From the NCBI GenBank assembly GCA_029551925.1, contig JAKPEO010000032.1, positions 1-64,000 on the forward strand: a stretch of 64,000 nt of DNA. Reading direction: 5' to 3'. Source of the DNA: a bacterium (GTDB lineage Bacteria; JAGOBX01). The translations under genes and the position numbers were made by a program. Each line of letters begins with the position of its first letter. Position 1 is the first letter of the stretch. Shown here one piece after another: positions 37,192 to 47,900 of the stretch. Below the pieces are notes generated by a model. That model saw nothing but the letters and a program-made list of their open reading frames with translations, was not told the origin of the DNA and did not search any database.

Positions 37192-38625
37192 ATGATAATG
37201 ATAGATAATAAAAATTATGAAGATTTTATAAATGATTTAGAAATTGAAAAATTAATCTCTGACGCAAAAGAAGATAAATTTTTAATAAGAGAAATTTTAG
37301 CTAAAAGCCGCGAATTAAAAGGATTGTCGCCAAAAGATGCGGCTGCTTTATGCGCTGTCAATTCGCCGGATTTGCTTGAAGAATTATTTGAAACAGCGCG
37401 AAAAATAAAATTTGAGATTTATGGTAAGCGTATAGTTTTTTTTGCGCCTTTGTATATCAGCAATTATTGCGCTAATGATTGTCAATATTGCGCATTTAGA
37501 AAAACAAATAAATTAGTTAAGCGGCACAGTCTCTCGCCAAAAGAAATAGAAGAAGAAGTTAAATTACTACAAGCGCAAGGACATAAAAGACTGATACTTG
37601 TATTTGGCGAAACTCAAAAAACAGCGGCGCAATTTATCGCCGATACCGTGAAAATAGTATATTCTATAAAAACTTATAATGACAAAAATATAGAAGTCGG
37701 AAGTATTCGCCGTGTAAATATTAATGCCGCACCGCTCGATATTGATGGTTATAAAATAGTTAAAGAATCTGGAATTGGAACATATCAAATTTTTCAAGAG
37801 ACTTATCATAAAAAAACCTATGATTATGTCCATCCAAAAGGAACAAAAAAAAATGATTATTATTGGCGATTGTTTTCTTTGCATCGCGCACAAGCCGCAG
37901 GTATTGACGATGTAGGATTAGGCGCGCTTTTCGGATTGTATGATTGGCGTTTTGAAGTTATTTCATTAATTCAACATTCATTATCTCTTGAAAAATATTT
38001 TGGCGTCGGACCGCATACTATTTCATTTCCGCGAATTGAACCTGCGTTTAATACGGAATTTGTTAATAAATTGCCTTATGCTGTGTCTGATGATGATTTT
38101 AAAAAAATTATCGCTATTTTAAGATTAGCCGTGCCTTATACCGGCTTGATACTTACTTGCCGCGAACGCGCAGAACTGCGCGATGAAGCAATAAAACTCG
38201 GCGTATCGCAAATTGATGCCGGCTCAAAAATTGGTATAGGCGGTTATTCTGAAGCGGCAAAACGCAGAAAAACAGACGATAAAGAACAATTCAAATTAGC
38301 CGACGATAGATCCCTCGAAGAAGTTATATCTGAATTAATGAAAGAAGAATTTATTCCGTCATTTTGCACAGCGTGCTATCGTTTGGGACGCACAGGCGAA
38401 CATTTTATGGCGCACGCTAAACCAGGATTTATCAAACAATTTTGTCAACCGAACGCTATTCTAACTTTTTATGAGTATTTGCTTGATTATGCAAAACCAG
38501 AAACTTTGAAAAAAGGCGAAAAATTAATTGATAAATTATTGACTAATTTAGATGATAAAACCGCTGAAAAAATAAGATTAAAATTACAAAAAATTAAAGA
38601 AAATAATAGAGATTTGTATTTTTAA
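37192..38625 (+). CDS. hydG: HydG-like radical SAM tyrosine lyase ([FeFe]-hydrogenase maturase)
   Basis: CANDCQYCAFRKTN radical SAM motif and C-terminal CTACYRLGRTGEHFM. Confidence 0.9.
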   Translation: MIMIDNKNYEDFINDLEIEKLISDAKEDKFLIREILAKSRELKGLSPKDAAALCAVNSPDLLEELFETARKIKFEIYGKRIVFFAPLYISNYCANDCQYCAFRKTNKLVKRHSLSPKEIEEEVKLLQAQGHKRLILVFGETQKTAAQFIADTVKIVYSIKTYNDKNIEVGSIRRVNINAAPLDIDGYKIVKESGIGTYQIFQETYHKKTYDYVHPKGTKKNDYYWRLFSLHRAQAAGIDDVGLGALFGLYDWRFEVISLIQHSLSLEKYFGVGPHTISFPRIEPAFNTEFVNKLPYAVSDDDFKKIIAILRLAVPYTGLILTCRERAELRDEAIKLGVSQIDAGSKIGIGGYSEAAKRRKTDDKEQFKLADDRSLEEVISELMKEEFIPSFCTACYRLGRTGEHFMAHAKPGFIKQFCQPNAILTFYEYLLDYAKPETLKKGEKLIDKLLTNLDDKTAEKIRLKLQKIKENNRDLYF

Positions 38626-38645
38626 TTATTTGGATGTGATTTTTT

Positions 38646-39941
38646 ATGGGACCCGCGTTGAATTTTTATTTGAGCATATTTATTTTCTTAATTGCGTATA
38701 TTTTTATAATATCGGAAAAAATAAATAGAATGATTGTCGCATTGTTAGGCGCTACTATTATGATTTTTGTTAAGATTCTTTTTTCTGATAAAGCGCTTGA
38801 ATTAATTGATTGGAATGTTATTTTGCTGCTTATTGGTATGATGCTTATTGTTAATATGATAAAAAAAATAGGAATATTTGAATGGCTCGCAATTAAAACT
38901 GCAAAGTTAGTAAAAGGAAATCCTGTTTATTTGATGATTTTATTGATGTGGATTACCGCCATTATTTCCGCTTTTTTAGATAATGTCACAACTGTTTTGT
39001 TGATTGCGCCTGTTATACTTTTATTAAGCGCACAAATGAAAATTACTCCTATTCCTTTTTTGATTACGCAAATATTGGCTTCTAATATTGGTGGTACTTC
39101 AACATTAATAGGTGATCCGCCGAATATACTTATCGGCTCTGCCGCTAATTTATCATTTATGGATTTTTTGGCTAATTTAATACTTCCTATATTTTCTATA
39201 ATGTCTATTTTATCTGTTGCAATTTACCTGATTTTTAAAAATAAATTGAAGGTATCTAAAGAATTGCGCGCTGAAATTATGAGTTATGATGAAAGGGGCA
39301 TTATAACTGATAATGTGAAATTATGGAAGAGTTTGGGAATACTTGCTTTTGTTTTTATAGGTTTTTTATTGCATAATTTATTTCATTACGAGCCGTATTT
39401 AATAGCGCTATTCGGAGCGACTTTATTAATGTTTTTACTGAAAGAAGAACCTGAACATTTATTTGCAGATGTAGAATGGACTACTCTGTTTTTCTTTATA
39501 GGACTTTTTATTCTTGTAGGCGGCTTGCAAGAAAGTGGCGTTATAAAATTTGTAGCTGAAAAAATAATAAAATTGAGCGGCAATAATATTTTTATTTTGA
39601 CAATAGTTATTCTTTTTATGTCAATTGTATTATCTGCTATTGTTGATAATATTCCGTTTGTTATTACTATGATTCCGATAATAAAACAAATCGGACCGCA
39701 GGCAATAGAAAATACTAAATTTTCTAATTTTGAAGTTTTGTGGTGGGCGCTTGCGCTCGGCGCTTGTCTTGGAGGCAACGGCACTCTTATCGGAGCATCT
39801 GCTAATGTGGTAGTCGCCGGCTTGGCTGAAAAAAACGGTTATAAAATCTCATTTGTGGAATTTTTGAAATACGGTGTGCCTATCACTATTGTCGCTGCCG
39901 TAATTTCTGGATTTTATTTGTATTTTAAATATTTTTTTTGA
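38646..39941 (+). CDS. ArsB/NhaD-type anion/proton permease
   Basis: IGGTSTLIGDPPNILIGSAANLSFMDFL; GGNGTLIGASANVVVAGLAEKNG. Confidence 0.88.
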   Translation: MGPALNFYLSIFIFLIAYIFIISEKINRMIVALLGATIMIFVKILFSDKALELIDWNVILLLIGMMLIVNMIKKIGIFEWLAIKTAKLVKGNPVYLMILLMWITAIISAFLDNVTTVLLIAPVILLLSAQMKITPIPFLITQILASNIGGTSTLIGDPPNILIGSAANLSFMDFLANLILPIFSIMSILSVAIYLIFKNKLKVSKELRAEIMSYDERGIITDNVKLWKSLGILAFVFIGFLLHNLFHYEPYLIALFGATLLMFLLKEEPEHLFADVEWTTLFFFIGLFILVGGLQESGVIKFVAEKIIKLSGNNIFILTIVILFMSIVLSAIVDNIPFVITMIPIIKQIGPQAIENTKFSNFEVLWWALALGACLGGNGTLIGASANVVVAGLAEKNGYKISFVEFLKYGVPITIVAAVISGFYLYFKYFF

Positions 39942-39969
39942 TTGACTTTTTTTATTTTTATAGTAAAAT
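39942..39969 (+). promoter_or_regulatory. Promoter TTGACT-N16-TAAAAT
   Basis: Boxes upstream of cheX-like gene. Confidence 0.5.
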
Positions 39970-40017
39970 TTTTCAACATTATTATCATTAATTTTTTTTA
40001 GGAGTTTGTAAATAATA

Positions 40018-40485
40018 ATGAAAGTTGAATTTGTGAACCCATTTGTAGAATCTGCTGTATCGGTATTAAGAGATATGTGTGGATTTAATATTCAAAAAGG
40101 ACAATTGTCATTGAAAAAAACAGCGATTACAACATTAGGTATAGCGCCGATTATTGGAGTAACTGGCGATGTTACTGGTCGCGTGATTTATGATATGTCA
40201 AAACAAACAGCATTAAAGATTGTGTCTATAATGAACGGCGAAGAAATTACAGAATTTAATGATTTAGCGCAAAGTACGATAGCAGAACTTTCTAATATAA
40301 TTACTGGCAATACAATTTCATCATTATCTGCAAAAGGTTATAGAGTTGATATTACTCCGCCTACTTTATTTATGGGAGATAATCTTACAGTATCAAAATC
40401 TGAAGCGCTTACTCTGGTAGTGCCGCTTATAACAGAAGCTGGCGAAATATTTATCAATGTTGCATTAAAAGAAAAAAATAAATAA
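40018..40485 (+). CDS. CheX-like chemotaxis phosphatase domain protein
   Basis: VNPFVESAVSVLRDMCG ... FNDLAQSTIAELSNIITGNTISSLS. Confidence 0.85.
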   Translation: MKVEFVNPFVESAVSVLRDMCGFNIQKGQLSLKKTAITTLGIAPIIGVTGDVTGRVIYDMSKQTALKIVSIMNGEEITEFNDLAQSTIAELSNIITGNTISSLSAKGYRVDITPPTLFMGDNLTVSKSEALTLVVPLITEAGEIFINVALKEKNK

Positions 40486-40495
40486 TCTGATAGTA

Positions 40496-41743
40496 ATGAA
40501 ATATTATGTATTTCAAGATAATGGAATTATAGGCCCGCTGACAGAAGAAGAAATAATTAATAATCCTAATTTCAATATAGATACGCTTATCCAGCCGGAA
40601 AATACTGAATATTGGTATAAAATGCGATTTTTATTTAAAGAAGTAGAAGATTCTAAATCAACTCTTCAATCAATTCAATCAAAAGAAAATAATCAAACTG
40701 AAACTTTGAATTTTACTGCTACTGATATAATTGCGCTGCCAGCTACTATTAATGACGATAATGACGATTTAGAAATTGATAAAATATCAAAATCATCTGA
40801 AAATGAAATTGTCGAAAAAAAATTGATAGATTTTATTATTATCGAAGCAAATCAAAAAATTGATTTAATACAAAAACAATTTTATTCATTTTTGAATAAT
40901 TTAGACGATTATTTTGAATATCGTCAATTGTTAGAAAAACGGAAAATACAGATAATTGTCGAATCGTTGAAAAAATATTATTCTGAAAATTTTTCGGTTT
41001 TACAAAAAGGCGTGACTGATTTTATCGAATTTAAAGTAGCAGAAAAAGAACGCATTTTGAAAAGTCAATTGGAAGAAGAGTATAAAAATAAATTTGAAAA
41101 ACAAATCATCGAATATCGTGAGCAATTAAAACAGGAACTATTAAAAAAATTCGAACTTGATTATGAAGTGAAAATTAATAAATATAAACGCGAATTAGAA
41201 GAAAAATTCGCCGATGATTTAAAAAATTATAAATTTGAAATCGAAGATACTTATTTGAAAAAATATATAGAACAAAAAGAAAAATTAGCGCAGATACTCG
41301 AACCAGAATTAAAAGAAAAATACGAAAAATTATTTGAAGATAAAAAACAAGAATTTATTACAGAAGTTTATAATAAACTTGAAACTGAATATAAAGAAAA
41401 ATTGCGAATAACTGAAAATGTATTGAAACTTGAATTTGCTATTGATTATGCAAAAGAAATGAAACATTTTAAAGAACTTTATGATAAAGAATACAAACAA
41501 AAACTTCGCGATGAAATTTATAAAGAACTAAAAGAAACAGTAATGAAAACATTACTGCAAGAGGTAAAATTAGAGCGTCAGAAATTTAAAGAAGATTGCG
41601 AAGCGCAATTAGAAGCGGAACGAAAATTATTAGAATTAGAATTAAAAGAAGAATTATTGCGTTCAAAGAAAATTTTAAAAGAAAACGCGGATAAATATAT
41701 AGAAGAACAAATCAAAAAATGGCAGATGCGAAATAATTTTTGA
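40496..41743 (+). CDS. GYF_2-like N-terminus + long charged coiled coil
   Basis: KYYVFQDNGIIGPLTEEEIINNPNFNIDTLIQPENTEYWYKM, then roughly 290 aa of E/K-rich helix. Confidence 0.7.
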   Translation: MKYYVFQDNGIIGPLTEEEIINNPNFNIDTLIQPENTEYWYKMRFLFKEVEDSKSTLQSIQSKENNQTETLNFTATDIIALPATINDDNDDLEIDKISKSSENEIVEKKLIDFIIIEANQKIDLIQKQFYSFLNNLDDYFEYRQLLEKRKIQIIVESLKKYYSENFSVLQKGVTDFIEFKVAEKERILKSQLEEEYKNKFEKQIIEYREQLKQELLKKFELDYEVKINKYKRELEEKFADDLKNYKFEIEDTYLKKYIEQKEKLAQILEPELKEKYEKLFEDKKQEFITEVYNKLETEYKEKLRITENVLKLEFAIDYAKEMKHFKELYDKEYKQKLRDEIYKELKETVMKTLLQEVKLERQKFKEDCEAQLEAERKLLELELKEELLRSKKILKENADKYIEEQIKKWQMRNNF

Positions 41744-41754
41744 AATAAAAAAAA

Positions 41755-42090
41755 TTATTTTTTATCGTCAGTGTTTTTGCCGGGCAAATTTAATTCGTCG
41801 TGTTGATTGAGCCCTGCTGTCCATTTAGCAATATCAAAATTATTTACTAATGGCTCGGCTAATAGCAATAAAATTAATATAATTCCAATTATGCCAATAG
41901 TAATGAATAATTCTTTATGCGGCGACCAGCGTTTGATGCGCGGCATTCCGTATTTCACTTTTACTTTTCGTGTATCGTTTTCAGAAGCGCCATTTTCAGA
42001 GGTTTTAGTAGATTTTACATCGTATTTTATTTTATAGAAAAATAATTTGTTTATGTTTATTTTTAATTTTTCTATTTTCTCAAATATCAT
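41755..42090 (-). CDS. Small single-TM hypothetical protein
   Basis: ORF with TM segment ITIGIIGIILILLLLAEPLV. Confidence 0.55.
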   Translation of the reverse strand: MIFEKIEKLKININKLFFYKIKYDVKSTKTSENGASENDTRKVKVKYGMPRIKRWSPHKELFITIGIIGIILILLLLAEPLVNNFDIAKWTAGLNQHDELNLPGKNTDDKK

Positions 42091-42141
42091 ATTATTTATT
42101 ATACACGAAATTTTGAAATAATGCAAATGAAAAAAAAATTT

Positions 42142-43074
42142 TTAATTTAATATTTCAAAAATTTCTACATCTGTTTTTTTTTGCTGTTTTTTTTCTAAAT
42201 TGCGGTATTTGATAATTTCAAAAATTTTAGTTAGCGCCAGACAGAATGCTATATGGAATCGAAATTTTAATTTAAAAATGTCGCGTATAAAAAATGTCAG
42301 AGACCAAAATAAATGCAAAATCAAAATATTTAATGTAGTAATATTAATCCAGAAAAATATATAACTGTTGCGAGCAGTAATATAACTCAATTGTTTTGTG
42401 TCATACATTGTTTTTATTGTGGCTTGATGTTTGTGATACATTATGCATTCAGGGGCATACAATACTTTCCAGCCGCGTTTTAATGCCCGATAGCATAAAT
42501 CAATATCTTCCCAATACAGCGGATAATATATTGCATTAAACCCTTGTAATTGTAAATACATAGATTTTCTAAAAGCCGCGGCGCCGCCAGTTGCAAACAA
42601 TGTCATTTCTGTTTTATTAATTGTATCGCCTAAATCTTTTAATTTAAAATGCCCTTTTTCTATATAACCGATGCGTTTTCCTGCTAAATATGTTTTTTCG
42701 TCCCATAAAAAAACTTTTGTGCTGACTGCAAATACTTTGTCATCATTAAAATACTCTACAATTTTATTTAGGACATTATCGCCTAATTTAATATCATTAT
42801 TAAGAGAAATTAATATTGAATATTGACAATGTTCTACAGCAAAATTTGAAGCGCGCTGATACCCGCAATTTTTTGGAGTTTTTTTGATTATTATTTCTGG
42901 AAAATTTTTAGAGACATATTTGATGCTTTCGTCTAAACTGCAGTCATCAACAAAAATAATTTCGTATTTTCCTTTTGCATATTTTCGCGCTTCTGTTATT
43001 ATGTTTGGCAGCGCTTCTTGAATATAGCCGTTTTTATAGCCATTGTAATTTGTTATGAAAATGCTTATATCCAT
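42142..43074 (-). CDS. GT2 family glycosyltransferase
   Basis: ISIFITNYNGYKNGY...IFVDDCSLDESI...YWEDIDLCYRALKRGWKVLY. Confidence 0.9.
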   Translation of the reverse strand: MDISIFITNYNGYKNGYIQEALPNIITEARKYAKGKYEIIFVDDCSLDESIKYVSKNFPEIIIKKTPKNCGYQRASNFAVEHCQYSILISLNNDIKLGDNVLNKIVEYFNDDKVFAVSTKVFLWDEKTYLAGKRIGYIEKGHFKLKDLGDTINKTEMTLFATGGAAAFRKSMYLQLQGFNAIYYPLYWEDIDLCYRALKRGWKVLYAPECIMYHKHQATIKTMYDTKQLSYITARNSYIFFWINITTLNILILHLFWSLTFFIRDIFKLKFRFHIAFCLALTKIFEIIKYRNLEKKQQKKTDVEIFEILN

Positions 43075-43214
43075 AAAATTATTCGATAATTTAGAATTAA
43101 AATTTGCTTTATATTCAAAAACATTTTCTCGGATAAATCAATAAAAAAAACTTGAAAATTATCGAAAATGATATTTAATATTCAACAGAATTTAATTTTC
43201 AGGAGGCAGTAAAA

Positions 43215-44441
43215 ATGTCAGAAAAACAAATAAACAAAATAGTTTTAGCATACAGCGGCGGTTTAGATACATCTGTAATAGTGCCTTGGCTCATTGAAAA
43301 ATACAAATGCGAAGTAATAGCATGCATTGCTGATTTGGGGCAGAATGAAGATATGAAAGCAATAAAAGATAAAGCGTTGAAAAGTGGTGCATCAAAAGCG
43401 TATGTTTTCGATTTGCGAGAAGAGTTCGCCAAAGATTATATTTTTCCGACATTACGCGCAGGTGCGGTATATGAAGATGAATATTTATTAGGCACATCAT
43501 TTGCGCGACCACTTATTGCGAAAAAACAAGTAGAAGTAGCTGAAAAAGAAAATGCAGATGCAGTAGCGCATGGCGCGACAGGTAAAGGTAACGACCAAGT
43601 AAGATTTGAATTAACATATTATGCTTTAAATCCTAAATTAAAAGTTATAGCGCCGTGGCGCGAGCCGGATTGGAGTTTAGTATCGCGCGAAATATGCATA
43701 GATTACGCAAAAAAGCATAATATACCAATTACCCAAACAAAGAAAAAGATATATTCAGAAGACGGCAATTTATGGCATTTAAGTCATGAAGGCGGTTGTT
43801 TAGAAGACCCTGCAAATGAAGCGCCGAGCGATATTTTTAAAATAAGCGTAGCGCCTGAAAAAGCGCCGAATAAAGTGGAATATGTAGAAATTGAATTTGA
43901 AAAGGGCACTCCGGTAAAAGTTAACGGCAAAAAATTAACGCCTGCAAAAGTTATTGAAACATTAAACGCTATCGGTGCGCGCAACGCTATTGGCCAAGTA
44001 GATTTAGTAGAAAATAGATTAGTTGGTATGAAATCGCGCGGAGTGTATGAAACGCCTGGCGGCGCAATATTATATTATGCTCATCGTAAATTAGAATCTA
44101 TCACATTAGATAAAGAGACAATGCACTACAAACAAATCATCGCTTTAAAATATGGAGAGATGGTATATAATGGTCAATGGTTTACTCCGCTGAAAGAGGC
44201 GTTTGACGCATTTGTAGATTCTACTCAACGTTATGTTACAGGCAAAGTAAAGGTAAAATTATATAAAGGACTTATTCGTCCGGCAAGCATAACATCGCCG
44301 TATACACTATTTCGCGGAGATATAGCGACATTCGGTAAAAGCGCTGAATACAATCACAGCGATGCTACCGGCTTTTTACGACTTTACGGATTGCCTGTAA
44401 AAATTTGCGCAGGCGTGCATCGCAAAAAAACTGAAAAATAA
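43215..44441 (+). CDS. argG: Argininosuccinate synthase
   Basis: [47 protein letters not shown]. Confidence 0.98.
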   Translation: MSEKQINKIVLAYSGGLDTSVIVPWLIEKYKCEVIACIADLGQNEDMKAIKDKALKSGASKAYVFDLREEFAKDYIFPTLRAGAVYEDEYLLGTSFARPLIAKKQVEVAEKENADAVAHGATGKGNDQVRFELTYYALNPKLKVIAPWREPDWSLVSREICIDYAKKHNIPITQTKKKIYSEDGNLWHLSHEGGCLEDPANEAPSDIFKISVAPEKAPNKVEYVEIEFEKGTPVKVNGKKLTPAKVIETLNAIGARNAIGQVDLVENRLVGMKSRGVYETPGGAILYYAHRKLESITLDKETMHYKQIIALKYGEMVYNGQWFTPLKEAFDAFVDSTQRYVTGKVKVKLYKGLIRPASITSPYTLFRGDIATFGKSAEYNHSDATGFLRLYGLPVKICAGVHRKKTEK

Positions 44442-44464
44442 TTTTTTTTTGATAACGCAATTTA

Positions 44465-45304
44465 ATGATGAAATTTATAGAAATAAAATTAAATGAAAAA
44501 ATTGTATTTTCTAATAGCAAGCAAATTGTATTAATAGCCGGCCCGTGCGTATTAGAAAATGAAAAATGCGCAATGACTATAGCTGAAAGATTGGTGAAGT
44601 TAACTGATGACTTAAAAATTCCGTTTGTTTTTAAAAGTTCGTATGATAAAGCCAACCGCAGTTCAATCAATAGTTTTCGCGGTCCGGGTTTAATTACAGG
44701 TTTAAAATGGCTCAAAAAAATCAAAGAAAAATTTAATCTTCCAATATTAATTGATATTCATAAAGAGCAAGAAAGCGAAGCTGCTGCAGAGATAGCGGAT
44801 ATTATACAGATCCCGGCATTTTTATGCAGACAAACAGATTTATTAGTTGCAGCCGCGAAAACCGGCAAAATTATAAATATCAAAAAAGGTCAGTTTTTAG
44901 CGCCGTGGGATATTAAGAATTCAATAGGTAAAATAGAATCAACAAAAAACACGAAAATTTTATTAACTGAACGCGGTGTGTGTTTTGGTTATAATCGTTG
45001 GGTTGTAGATATGTGTTCGCTTTATGAAATGAAAAAAACAGGTTATCCTGTAATATTAGATATAACACACAGCGTGCAATTGCCGGGCGGCGAAGGCACG
45101 CATTCTGGTGGAGTGAAAGAATATATTCCTGTATTAGCGCAAAGCGGCGCGGCAGTGGGAATTGCTGGATTATTTATTGAGACGCATATAAATCCTGAAA
45201 AAGCGTTAAGCGACGGAAAAAATATGCTGCCGTTAAAACAATTAAAGTCGTTATTGCAAAAAATTATTTTTATTGATAATGTTGTAAAAAAATTTGAGAA
45301 CTAA
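44465..45304 (+). CDS. kdsA: 3-deoxy-8-phosphooctulonate (KDO-8-P) synthase
   Basis: LIAGPCVLENE; FKSSYDKANRSSINSFRGPG; TERGVCFGYNRWVVDM. Confidence 0.96.
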   Translation: MMKFIEIKLNEKIVFSNSKQIVLIAGPCVLENEKCAMTIAERLVKLTDDLKIPFVFKSSYDKANRSSINSFRGPGLITGLKWLKKIKEKFNLPILIDIHKEQESEAAAEIADIIQIPAFLCRQTDLLVAAAKTGKIINIKKGQFLAPWDIKNSIGKIESTKNTKILLTERGVCFGYNRWVVDMCSLYEMKKTGYPVILDITHSVQLPGGEGTHSGGVKEYIPVLAQSGAAVGIAGLFIETHINPEKALSDGKNMLPLKQLKSLLQKIIFIDNVVKKFEN

Positions 45305-45307
45305 CCA

Positions 45308-46282
45308 ATGGCTGACAAAAAAAGAATTATTGAGAGTGCGAAAACCACAATAAAAATTGAAAGCGAAGCTTTGAAAAAATTAGTCGATAGAATTGACGAT
45401 GAATTTGTCAAGGCAATAGAATTAATATTAAATTGTAAAGGACGTGTAGTAGTAACGGGTGTCGGCAAATCCGGAGTAATAGGCAGAAAAATCACAGCGA
45501 CTCTTGCGAGCACAGGCACACCGTCATTTTTCATACACGCAGGCGAAGGTGGCCACGGCGATTTGGGAATGATAGTTAGAGACGATATTGTTTTGGCGCT
45601 TTCTTACAGCGGCGAAACCGAAGAAGTAAGCGCTTTACTGCCGGCATTAAAAAGAATGGGCGTAAAAATAATTACTATTACAGGGAATAGACATTCTACA
45701 TTAGCGAAATATTCTGATGTTGTGTTGAATATTAAAGTAGCAAAAGAAGCGTGTCCAATGGGATTAGCGCCTACTACCAGCACAACAGCAGCGCTCGCAA
45801 TGGGCGATGCAATAGCTGTAGCACTTATTAATGAAAAAAAATTTTCGTCAAAAGATTTTGCGCTTTATCATCCGGCTGGCGCATTAGGTAAAATGCTGCT
45901 TTTGACAGTCGCTGATTTGATGCATACAGGCGCGGATATTCCGATTGTAAGAGATAATATGACAGTGCTTGATTCGCTTTATGAAATAAGTTCAAAAAGA
46001 TTAGGAGTAACCGCTGTAATAGATAATAAAGAAAAATTAATCGGAGTATTCACTGACGGCGATTTAAGAAGATTAATAGAAAATAATCCGGAATTATTAA
46101 ATCAGCCGATTAAAAAATTTATGACGCGCAATCCTAAAATAATTAAACAAGATACGCTTGCGGCCGAAGCCATCTACATAATGAACGAAAAAAAGATCAC
46201 TTCGCTATTTATAATAGATAATAAACGAAAACCGATCGGCATAATCCATATGCACGATATTTTAAAAGCTGGAATCAGATAA
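45308..46282 (+). CDS. kdsD: Arabinose-5-phosphate isomerase (SIS + CBS pair)
   Basis: VVVTGVGKSGVIGRKITATLASTGTPSFFIHAGEGGHGDLG; two CBS domains. Confidence 0.95.
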   Translation: MADKKRIIESAKTTIKIESEALKKLVDRIDDEFVKAIELILNCKGRVVVTGVGKSGVIGRKITATLASTGTPSFFIHAGEGGHGDLGMIVRDDIVLALSYSGETEEVSALLPALKRMGVKIITITGNRHSTLAKYSDVVLNIKVAKEACPMGLAPTTSTTAALAMGDAIAVALINEKKFSSKDFALYHPAGALGKMLLLTVADLMHTGADIPIVRDNMTVLDSLYEISSKRLGVTAVIDNKEKLIGVFTDGDLRRLIENNPELLNQPIKKFMTRNPKIIKQDTLAAEAIYIMNEKKITSLFIIDNKRKPIGIIHMHDILKAGIR

Positions 46283-46312
46283 TAATTTTTTTAAGATTAT
46301 TTGTCAAAAAAA

Positions 46313-47035
46313 TTAAGCGAATTTCAAACGTAGTATTGTTTTAATAGCTTTGTATATCTCATTTTTTGAGATTTTAGATTTTCCTTTTTCGCGGTCAACA
46401 AACACAATTGGCGTTTCGCCGACAGAAAAACCGTTTTTATGGCAATAATAAATCATTTCGACTAAAAAGGAATAACCGTTAGATTGAATAATGTCAAGAT
46501 TTATTTTTTCAAATACTTTGCGGTGATAGCCGCGATAACCTGCTGTATTGTCATTGCTTTTGATATTGAGCATTATTTTAGCAAATAAATTAGCGCAGCG
46601 ACTCAAAATTTTTCTGTGCAATCCCCAATTTACAGTGCCGCCGCCTGGTACATATCGCGAACCGATAATAATATCATACTCATCTAATTTTTTTAAAAAA
46701 TCCGGCAGATATTTTGGATGATGCGAAAAATCTGCGTCCATTGTGAATATCAACTCAAAATTATTAGCGAGTCCGTAATTTATTCCGGTTTTATAAGCAG
46801 TGCCTAATCCTAATTTTCCAGGTCGTTTTAATAAATGTATATTTTTTGCCTTGTTGTGTGTTTTTTGTAAATTTTCAACAATTTGCGCAGTCCCGTCAGG
46901 AGAATTGTCATCTACTACGCAGACATTAAAATCACAGTCTAATTCTAAAATTAAATTTGTTAGTTTTTCAATATTTTCTTTTTCATTGTATGTTGGAATG
47001 ACAACGATTTTTTTTAAGTCAACTGCTTTTTTCAT
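46313..47035 (-). CDS. Polyprenol-monophosphomannose-synthase-like GT2
   Basis: KIVVIPTYNEKENIEKL...VVDDNSPDGTAQ...MDADFSHHPKYLP. Confidence 0.9.
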   Translation of the reverse strand: MKKAVDLKKIVVIPTYNEKENIEKLTNLILELDCDFNVCVVDDNSPDGTAQIVENLQKTHNKAKNIHLLKRPGKLGLGTAYKTGINYGLANNFELIFTMDADFSHHPKYLPDFLKKLDEYDIIIGSRYVPGGGTVNWGLHRKILSRCANLFAKIMLNIKSNDNTAGYRGYHRKVFEKINLDIIQSNGYSFLVEMIYYCHKNGFSVGETPIVFVDREKGKSKISKNEIYKAIKTILRLKFA

Positions 47036-47898
47036 TTTTGTTTCTCACATATTAAAAAAAAATTATAAGACCAATTTTTTAAAATTCCCAAATAATCTAA
47101 AATTTTATCAAAAAATAAAACTATAATAAATAATACCGGCGAATTGTCAATATATTTTGAGCCGTAAAATAAAGCACCGCGTTTGACTGATAATATTTTA
47201 AAATTATTTTCAATTATAAATTTTTTCCAATCTTTTAATTTTTTGAGATTTATATGTTCGTCATTTTTTTCAGAAATATTTATTTTTTCGCAAAATTCAA
47301 ATTCGCTTTTTGCCGCTTGTTTGAAGGTATTATGAATATTTTTGATTATTTTTTTTCCAATGAATTTTGAAAGTTTGAATGCTTTATTATCTATATTCGG
47401 AGTAGATAAAATTAATACGCCATCTTGATTTAATAACTGGTGGATATTTTTTATTGCTTTAATATCAGAATGCAAATGTTCAAATACTTCAGAGCAAATG
47501 ATTATATCAAATTTTTCGTTTTTTAATGAGCATTCTTCGATATTTCCGACAAAAAAATTAAATTTACAAAATTGATAGTCATCTCGCAATTTTTTCCGGA
47601 TATTACAAACCTTAATAAAATCAATATTTATATCGATGCCCAGCCATTCAAATTGAATTTTTTCGTGTTTTAATTTATCTGCTAATTTAAAAATATCGTG
47701 TCCTATTTGACAACCGATATCTAAAATTCTTAATTTTTTTTTATGCGCAGCGCAGCGTTTAAAAATTTTACAAAAAATTTTTTCGAGTGTATTATATTTT
47801 TTCCACCAAAAATATTGCGTAGAATACGAAAATTGCGAAGAGCGTTCTATACCTTGAAGATACGATTTATTATAGGTGTCAAGTTTGCGAATATCCAT
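47032..47898 (-). CDS. Class I SAM methyltransferase
   Basis: LRILDIGCQIGHDIFKL ... FDIIICSEVFEHLHSDIKAI. Confidence 0.85.
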   Translation of the reverse strand: MDIRKLDTYNKSYLQGIERSSQFSYSTQYFWWKKYNTLEKIFCKIFKRCAAHKKKLRILDIGCQIGHDIFKLADKLKHEKIQFEWLGIDINIDFIKVCNIRKKLRDDYQFCKFNFFVGNIEECSLKNEKFDIIICSEVFEHLHSDIKAIKNIHQLLNQDGVLILSTPNIDNKAFKLSKFIGKKIIKNIHNTFKQAAKSEFEFCEKINISEKNDEHINLKKLKDWKKFIIENNFKILSVKRGALFYGSKYIDNSPVLFIIVLFFDKILDYLGILKNWSYNFFLICEKQK

Positions 47899-47900
47899 TA

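Noticed and set aside
43199-43512. Minus-strand ORFs over argG
   Set aside because: Antisense shadows of a confident CDS
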